NCBI GenBank assembly: GCA_018065815.1
Contig: JAGHSP010000304.1
Location: 1 to 11,888 of the forward strand
Source: Candidatus Sodaliphilus limicaballi
GTDB taxonomy: Bacteria > Bacteroidota > Bacteroidia > Bacteroidales > Muribaculaceae
Direction: 5' to 3'
Length of the DNA: 11,888 bases
The translations under genes were made by a program, and so were the position numbers. The notes under the pieces are model-generated. The model was not told where the DNA came from. It saw only the letters and a list, made by a program, of their open reading frames with translations, and searched no databases. Below are positions 5,885-11,888 of the stretch, in pieces; positions within the stretch are counted from its first letter, which is position 1; each line of letters begins with the position of its first letter.

Positions 5885-5905
5885 CGTGAAAAAATCGTAT
5901 CTTTG
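5875..5905 (+). promoter_or_regulatory. Probable promoter of the suf operon
   Basis: TATCTTTG (5898-5905), followed by CAA, fully matches the -7 consensus. TTTCG (5875-5879) lies 18-19 bases upstream as an imperfect -33 element. It is about 40 bases before the sufB ATG at 5945. No IscR/Fur-like operator could be recognised in the 5721-5944 spacer. Confidence 0.7.
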
Positions 5906-5944
5906 CAAGTTGAATTATTGTCTATAGACAACAGCAATTTTGCA

Positions 5945-7408
<1,464 letters not shown>

Positions 7409-7447
7409 CAATTTTTCCGAACAATTTTAGACATAAGAACGTTTTCC

Positions 7448-7494
7448 ATCGAATCATCGAAATATCGAATCATCGAAATATCGAATCATCGAAA
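7448..7494. repeat. 16-base tandem array between sufB and sufC
   Basis: The unit ATCGAATCATCGAAAT occurs at 7448-7463 and 7464-7479, followed by a 15-base copy at 7480-7494. Each unit is itself made of two related 8-base halves, ATCGAATC and ATCGAAAT. It lies inside the suf operon, 23 bases before the sufC ATG, and would be part of the operon mRNA. It resembles the array at 3937-3971. Confidence 0.85.
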
Positions 7495-7517
7495 GAACAA
7501 AAGAACCCAACTAATAT

Positions 7518-8273
7518 ATGTTACAGATAAAAGATCTTCATGCCTCTATCGAAGGCAAGGAAATATTGAAGGGAGTTAATCTCACCGTCAACCCTGGCGA
7601 GGTGCATGCCATCATGGGGCCTAACGGCTCGGGCAAGAGCACGCTCAGCAATGTGCTCACAGGACACCCTGCCTACACAGTGACCGGCGGCGAGGTGACC
7701 TTTGGCGGCAAAGACTTGCTCGCCCTCTCGCCCGAGGACCGCGCTCACGAGGGGCTGTTCCTCAGCTTCCAGTACCCCGTGGAGATTCCCGGCGTGTCGA
7801 TGGTCAACTTCATGCGCGCCGCCATCAACGAGAAGCGCAAGTACTTCGGCCAGGACCCGTTGAGCGCCAGTGACTTCCTTAAACTCATGCGCGAGAAACG
7901 TGCCATCGTGGAACTTGACAACAAGCTCGCGTCGCGCGCCGTCAACGAGGGTTTCTCGGGAGGCGAGAAAAAGCGCAACGAGATTTTCCAGATGGCAATG
8001 CTCGAGCCCAAGCTCAGCATCCTCGACGAGACCGACAGCGGCCTCGACATCGATGCGCTGCGCATCGTGGCTAGCGGCGTGAACACCCTCAAGAGCGAGG
8101 ACAACGCCACCATCGTCATCACCCACTACCAGCGACTGCTCGACTACATCAAGCCCGACTTCGTGCACGTGCTCTACAAGGGACGCATCGTCATGAGCGC
8201 AGGTCCCGAACTTGCTCTCGAACTCGAGGAGAAGGGATATGACTGGATCAAGGCTCAAATCGACAACGAGTGA
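7518..8273 (+). CDS. sufC: Fe-S cluster assembly ATPase SufC
   Basis: SufC is the ABC-type ATPase that drives conformational change in the SufBC2D scaffold. This 251-residue protein has every nucleotide-binding motif: Walker A GPNGSGKS (residues 34-41), Q-loop Gln85 in SFQYPVEIPGVS, the ABC signature FSGGEKKR (146-153), Walker B SILDETDSGLD with Glu171, and the switch His203 in ITHYQ. The signature EKKRNEIFQM and the Q-loop sequence are typical of SufC rather than of transporter ATPases. The ATG at 7518 follows an AT-rich spacer without a clear Shine-Dalgarno sequence. The stop codon TGA (8271-8273) is only two bases before the sufD ATG, suggesting translational coupling. Confidence 0.97.
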   Translation: MLQIKDLHASIEGKEILKGVNLTVNPGEVHAIMGPNGSGKSTLSNVLTGHPAYTVTGGEVTFGGKDLLALSPEDRAHEGLFLSFQYPVEIPGVSMVNFMRAAINEKRKYFGQDPLSASDFLKLMREKRAIVELDNKLASRAVNEGFSGGEKKRNEIFQMAMLEPKLSILDETDSGLDIDALRIVASGVNTLKSEDNATIVITHYQRLLDYIKPDFVHVLYKGRIVMSAGPELALELEEKGYDWIKAQIDNE

Positions 8274-8275
8274 TT

Positions 8276-9625
8276 ATGAACGCATTACGACAATACATAG
8301 ACCTGTTTAACGACAACCGCAAGGTCATCGAGGCCGGTTCGCCTGCCGTGCTCAATGCACAGCGCGACGCTGCGCTTGCCGCCCTCCACGGCGCCCGCCT
8401 GCCGCGCAAGGGCAGCGAGGACTACGAAGCGACCGACCTTGAGGCAGTGTTTGCGCCCGACTACGGCATGAACCTCACCCGCATCGCCTTCGGCGGCGAC
8501 GCTACCGAGAGTTTCCGCTGCGACGTGCCCAACATGAGCACTTGCCTCTACACCTGCTTCAACGACGTGATCGTGCCAGGCCCTAACGCCATGCGCAATG
8601 CCGGAGGCATGGTCGTGGAGACATTCAAGGAGGCAGCCACCCGCCATCCCGAGGTGCTTGCCCGCTACGGCTCGCTGGCACAGTTCGACGACCCCACCGT
8701 GGCTCTCAACACCCTGCTGGCGCAGGACGGACTGCTCGTGTATGTGCCCCGCGGCGTGGTTGCCGAGCGCCCGTTGCAGCTGGTCAACATCTTCAACACC
8801 ACCCAGCCCCTCATGGCAGTGCGCCGCGTGCTTGTGGTGCTCGAGGACGGTGCCAGCGCACGCATGCTCGTGTGCGACCACACCCAGAGCAAAGACGTCA
8901 ATTTCCTGTCGAGCCAGGTGGTAGAGATTATCGCTGGCGAGGACTCCACGTTTGACTACTACGACCTCGAGGAGAGCACCCCGCTGACGCACCGCGTGTC
9001 CACCATCTACGCCCGTCAGGCTCGTGGCAGCAACGTGCTCATCGACGGCATCACGCTCACTAACGGCTTCACCCGCAACAACTACCGTGTCACAGTCGAT
9101 GGCGAGCATGCCGAGACCACACTGCTGGGCATGACCGTGGCAGGCGACGAGCAGCATGTCGATACCCACACGCTCATCAGCCACAACGCCGGCCTGTGCC
9201 GCAGCAACGAGATGTTCAAGTATGTGCTGGGCGACAAGGCCGTGGGCGCGTTTGCAGGCAAGATTCTCATCAAGGAAGGCTGTCCGCGCGTGGAAGCCTA
9301 TCAGGGCAACCGCAACCTGTGTGCATCGCCCCAGGCACGCATGTACACCAAGCCGCAGCTCGAGATTTATACCGACGACGTCAAGGCGTCGCACGGCACC
9401 ACCATAGGCCAGCTCGACCAGGAAGCGCTCTACTACATGCGCACCCGCGGCATCAGCGAGGCCGAGGCACAGCGGCTGCTCATGCAAGCCTTCATGAGCG
9501 ACGTCATCGATGGCGTGCGGCTCGACGTGCTCCGCGACCGCCTGCACTACCTCGTGGAGAAGCGGTTCAACGGCACACTAGCCTCATGCTCATCGTGCGC
9601 CGAGGCATGCATGGTAAAGGGTTAA
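8276..9625 (+). CDS. sufD: Fe-S cluster assembly protein SufD
   Basis: SufD is the SufB paralogue that completes the SufBC2D scaffold and is needed for iron entry. At 449 residues it is of usual length. The start is taken at ATG 8276, two bases after the sufC stop; a GTG at 8270 in the same frame would overlap sufC and add two residues. Family features are VYVPRGVVAERPLQLVNIF (residues 155-173), the beta-helix core, and VKASHGTTIGQLDQEALYYMRTRGIS (369-394), in which His373 corresponds to the functional histidine of SufD (His360 in E. coli, from memory). The C-terminus is unusual: CSSCAEAC (438-445) places three cysteines close together just before the end. A 49-base spacer with a 9-base repeat array separates it from sufS. 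Confidence 0.95.
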   Translation: MNALRQYIDLFNDNRKVIEAGSPAVLNAQRDAALAALHGARLPRKGSEDYEATDLEAVFAPDYGMNLTRIAFGGDATESFRCDVPNMSTCLYTCFNDVIVPGPNAMRNAGGMVVETFKEAATRHPEVLARYGSLAQFDDPTVALNTLLAQDGLLVYVPRGVVAERPLQLVNIFNTTQPLMAVRRVLVVLEDGASARMLVCDHTQSKDVNFLSSQVVEIIAGEDSTFDYYDLEESTPLTHRVSTIYARQARGSNVLIDGITLTNGFTRNNYRVTVDGEHAETTLLGMTVAGDEQHVDTHTLISHNAGLCRSNEMFKYVLGDKAVGAFAGKILIKEGCPRVEAYQGNRNLCASPQARMYTKPQLEIYTDDVKASHGTTIGQLDQEALYYMRTRGISEAEAQRLLMQAFMSDVIDGVRLDVLRDRLHYLVEKRFNGTLASCSSCAEACMVKG

Positions 9626-9634
9626 CAGCCTAAA

Positions 9635-9670
9635 ACTATAAAAGCTATAAAGGCTATAAAGGCTATAAAA
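9635..9670. repeat. 9-base tandem array (GCTATAAAG) between sufD and sufS
   Basis: Four consecutive 9-base units, ACTATAAAA, GCTATAAAG, GCTATAAAG and GCTATAAAA, end five bases before the sufS ATG. They occupy nearly the whole spacer, including the position where a ribosome binding site would be. The CTATA core recurs in the array after the last gene at 11815-11886. Confidence 0.8.
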
Positions 9671-9674
9671 AACT

Positions 9675-10883
9675 ATGGATATAGAAAAAATAAGGAAAGA
9701 TTTCCCGCTGCTGTGCCGTGACATCGACGGCAAACCTCTGGTTTACCTCGACAATGCCGCCACATCACAGACACCACAGTGCGTGATTGACGCGATCACC
9801 AGCATGTACACCCTCCACAAGGCCAACGTGCACCGCGGCGTGCACACCCTGTCGCAGGAGGCAACCGACATGCAAGAGGCATCGCGGGAAAAGGTGCGTG
9901 CGTTCCTTAACGCATCATCCACTCAAGAGATTATCTTCACGCGCGGCACCACCGAGGGCATCAACCTCGTGGCATCATCGATGGGCGAGACGATGTTTAA
10001 CGGTGATGAAATCATTGTCACCGAGATGGAGCACCACAGCAACATCGTGCCCTGGCAGCTGCTGGGCCAGCGCAAGCGCATCAGGCTGCGCGTGGTACCA
10101 GTCAAGGACGACGGAGAGCTCGACATTGAGGCCTACGAGGACCTGTTCACCGAGAGCACCCGCTTTGTCTCCATTGCCCACATGAGCAATGTGCTGGGAA
10201 CCATCAACCCCGTGAAGCAGATGATCGAGATAGCCCACCGCCACGATGTGCCCGTGCTCATCGACGGCGCGCAGGCCGCGCCTCACATGCCGGTTGACGT
10301 GCAGGAGCTCGACTGCGACTTCTACGCCCTCTCGGCCCACAAGATGTATGGCCCCACTGGCGTGGGCGTGCTCTACGGCAAGAAACACTGGCTCGAGCGC
10401 ATGACCCCCTACCAAGGCGGCGGCGAGATGATATCCACAGTGTCGTTCAAGAACACCACCTGGGCCGAGCTGCCTTTCAAGTTTGAGGCTGGCACGCCCT
10501 ACTTTGTGGGCATTGCGGCCCTGGGCACAGCCATCGACTACATTAACTCGCTGGGCATGGATGCCATCGCTGCGCGCGAGCAAGAACTGCTCGGCTATGC
10601 CACCGCACGCTTGCAGGAAGTGCCTGGCATGCACATCTATGGCACCGCACCGCACAAGGGCGCTGTGATCTCGTTCCTAGTCAACGACATCAACAGCTAC
10701 GACATGGGGCTGCTGCTCGACAAGCTGGGATTTGCCGTGCGCACAGGACACCACTGCGCGCAGCCGCTCATGGCACGCTACGGCGTCACCGGCATGGTGA
10801 GGGCTTCGCTGTCGTTCTACAACACCCGCGACGAGATCGACCGGCTCGCCGAGGCCATTAAACGCGTGAGCATGATGTTTTAA
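9675..10883 (+). CDS. sufS: Cysteine desulfurase SufS
   Basis: SufS is the PLP-dependent desulfurase that converts L-cysteine to L-alanine and passes persulfide sulfur to the Suf scaffold. At 402 residues it is of normal length. Visible residues: the PLP-stacking His121 (EMEHHSN), Asp197 and Gln200 (LIDGAQAAPHMPVD), the PLP-binding Lys223 (ALSAHKMYGPTGVG), and the catalytic Cys361 in RTGHHCAQPLM. The RTGHHCAQP context is that of group II (SufS/CsdA) desulfurases, which usually need a SufE or SufU partner. No such partner is encoded in this window. The ATG at 9675 gives the usual N-terminus (MDIEKIRKDFPLL). The next gene starts within 25 bases, consistent with a continued operon. Confidence 0.97.
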   Translation: MDIEKIRKDFPLLCRDIDGKPLVYLDNAATSQTPQCVIDAITSMYTLHKANVHRGVHTLSQEATDMQEASREKVRAFLNASSTQEIIFTRGTTEGINLVASSMGETMFNGDEIIVTEMEHHSNIVPWQLLGQRKRIRLRVVPVKDDGELDIEAYEDLFTESTRFVSIAHMSNVLGTINPVKQMIEIAHRHDVPVLIDGAQAAPHMPVDVQELDCDFYALSAHKMYGPTGVGVLYGKKHWLERMTPYQGGGEMISTVSFKNTTWAELPFKFEAGTPYFVGIAALGTAIDYINSLGMDAIAAREQELLGYATARLQEVPGMHIYGTAPHKGAVISFLVNDINSYDMGLLLDKLGFAVRTGHHCAQPLMARYGVTGMVRASLSFYNTRDEIDRLAEAIKRVSMMF

Positions 10884-10904
10884 ACATTGAAAACCACAAC
10901 CCTC

Positions 10905-11819
10905 ATGGAGCAATACTACGTTTTTCTCAACAACAGCGAGCAGGGGCCCTACACCCTCGGGCAGCTGGAAGAGATGGGCATCACCCCCGACACCGACGTG
11001 TGGACCCAGGGCATGGACGACTGGAAACCCGCAGGCGACCTCGCCGAGTTCACCGAGCTGCTGCAACGCCTTGAATTCAAGCGTCACATGAGCACCCCGG
11101 GCGCACCGCCCCACCGTGCCGTTCCCATAGCCCGTCCCGTCCCGGCGGCAGTGCAGGAAGCGCCTCTGCCCGAGCCACGAGCATTCGGCACACCGGTGCC
11201 TCACAAGAAAAAAAGCTGCTTCTCATCGTGCTTCTCGGTGGGGCTCATCGCCACCATCGCCGTCGTGGCAATCCTGCTGGGCGTGATGTGCGCCACCGTG
11301 CCATCGCGCGACGACCACGTGGATGCCATCAGGCAAGTCTCCAACGAGTGGATAGGCACCAAGGTGCACGAGATGGGGCTGGGCAGCATACTGGGAGGCG
11401 TGGTCAAGATGGCAGGAAGTGCCACCACCGACATCGTTATCGAGCACATGTTCACCTACGAGGACCACATCATCTATTCAGTGGGGCGCATCGACTACGG
11501 CCAGGGGAACCCCGTCGTGTCGCTAGGCATGCTGGGGCATGTGTTCACATTCTCCAAGGAAGACCTGGGCAAGGCCATCGACAAGGCAATGCAAGACAAC
11601 ATGTCCAAAATCGGCGAGATGGTGACAGTGCCCAGCATCACCACCAAGTCCAATGAGCCACAGGAACCCGAAGATCCCGACCTCCAGCCCGTGCAGGCAG
11701 TGACAGGCGAGAACGACACCCCCATCAACGAGCTTTACGACACCGTCATCGACCAAGTCAAGGACGAAGCAATCAAAGTCACCAAAGACTGGCTCAAGAA
11801 ACAAATCGATGACCTATAG
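10905..11819 (+). CDS. GYF_2-domain single-pass membrane protein of unknown function
   Basis: From ATG 10905 this is 304 residues. A TTG at 10887, three bases after sufS, would add six residues; ATG is preferred because the GYF_2 domain begins right after it. Residues about 4-53 (YYVFLNNSEQGPYTLGQLEEMGI, then DVWTQGMDDWKPAG) match the GYF_2 (DUF4339) fold. A proline/alanine-rich linker (60-100), a basic KKK patch, and a transmembrane helix (about 109-131, VGLIATIAVVAILLGVMCATV) follow. Residues about 135-230 resemble a domain of unknown function (DUF4359-like) with a conserved-looking IEHMFTYEDHIIYSVGRI segment. The tail has an acidic linker and an amphipathic helix. The GYF part is probably cytoplasmic, before a helix leading into the periplasm. 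Its place at the end of the suf operon could be chance; a role in Fe-S assembly is unproven. Confidence 0.8.
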   Translation: MEQYYVFLNNSEQGPYTLGQLEEMGITPDTDVWTQGMDDWKPAGDLAEFTELLQRLEFKRHMSTPGAPPHRAVPIARPVPAAVQEAPLPEPRAFGTPVPHKKKSCFSSCFSVGLIATIAVVAILLGVMCATVPSRDDHVDAIRQVSNEWIGTKVHEMGLGSILGGVVKMAGSATTDIVIEHMFTYEDHIIYSVGRIDYGQGNPVVSLGMLGHVFTFSKEDLGKAIDKAMQDNMSKIGEMVTVPSITTKSNEPQEPEDPDLQPVQAVTGENDTPINELYDTVIDQVKDEAIKVTKDWLKKQIDDL

Positions 11820-11886
11820 CCTTGATAGTTTTTTATAGACGCTATAGCCCATATAGCCTATATAGAAAACTATAGAAAACTATAGG
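11815..11886. repeat. CTATAG-rich tandem array after the last gene
   Basis: TATAGAAAAC occurs twice in tandem (11861-11880), followed by TATAGG, and the words CTATAGCC and TATAGCC recur upstream to the stop codon. It is related in sequence to the 9-base array at 9635-9670. A weak CTAT/ATAG pairing (11814-11817 with 11825-11828) followed by six T residues could act as a terminator, but the stem is too short to be convincing. Confidence 0.6.
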
Positions 11887-11888
11887 AA

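Noticed and set aside
5825..5944. Forty-residue N-terminal extension of SufB
   Set aside because: The stretch overlaps the promoter and repeat array, and the shorter protein from ATG 5945 has the normal family length.
7448..7494. Possible CRISPR array
   Set aside because: The 16-base units are contiguous without unique spacers and no cas genes are present; it is a simple tandem repeat.
8285..9547. 420-codon open frame on the minus strand opposite sufD
   Set aside because: It is an antisense shadow of a clear SufD gene caused by GC-rich codon use; its His/Val/Ala-rich translation matches no family.

Overview
The window looks like chromosomal DNA of a member of the Bacteroidales (Bacteroidota), perhaps a gut lineage of the Muribaculaceae/Prevotellaceae type. 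This rests on five promoter-like sites matching the Bacteroidota -7 consensus TAnnTTTG (four with a -33 TTTG-like box about 20 bases upstream), weak Shine-Dalgarno sequences, GC-rich genes separated by AT-rich spacers, and protein families typical of the phylum. The exact genus cannot be read from the sequence.

Layout. Positions 1-290 are non-coding: a long hairpin, a short 9-base tandem array, and the terminator of the first gene. Positions 341-1984 (minus strand) encode a secreted multidomain beta-rich protein with a chitobiase/FN3-like domain. A spacer of about 640 bases (1985-2622) holds that gene's promoter and a large imperfect inverted repeat followed by a T-run, but no credible gene. 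A tRNA-Asp(GTC) with its own promoter and terminator follows on the minus strand. All remaining genes are on the plus strand: aroQ (type II dehydroquinase) overlapping an O-methyltransferase by four bases; rbfA (TTG start) followed by a LolC/LolE-type permease; then sufB, sufC, sufD, sufS and a GYF-domain membrane protein.

How the genes work together. The suf genes form a compact iron-sulfur cluster assembly operon: SufS takes sulfur from cysteine, and the SufBCD complex is the ATP-dependent scaffold. No SufE, SufU or SufA is encoded here. The upstream genes are housekeeping: shikimate pathway, ribosome maturation, and probably lipoprotein trafficking.

No dramatic new defence, mobile or biosynthetic system is visible; this is mainly an ordinary core region. 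The most unusual non-coding signal is that most spacers carry a short degenerate tandem array (periods 7-10 or 16 bases), with three sequence families each appearing at two separate loci. Other points of interest are the 2262-2389 inverted repeat, an extended promoter motif shared by all five promoters, a cysteine cluster at the SufD C-terminus, and the GYF-domain gene attached to the suf operon.
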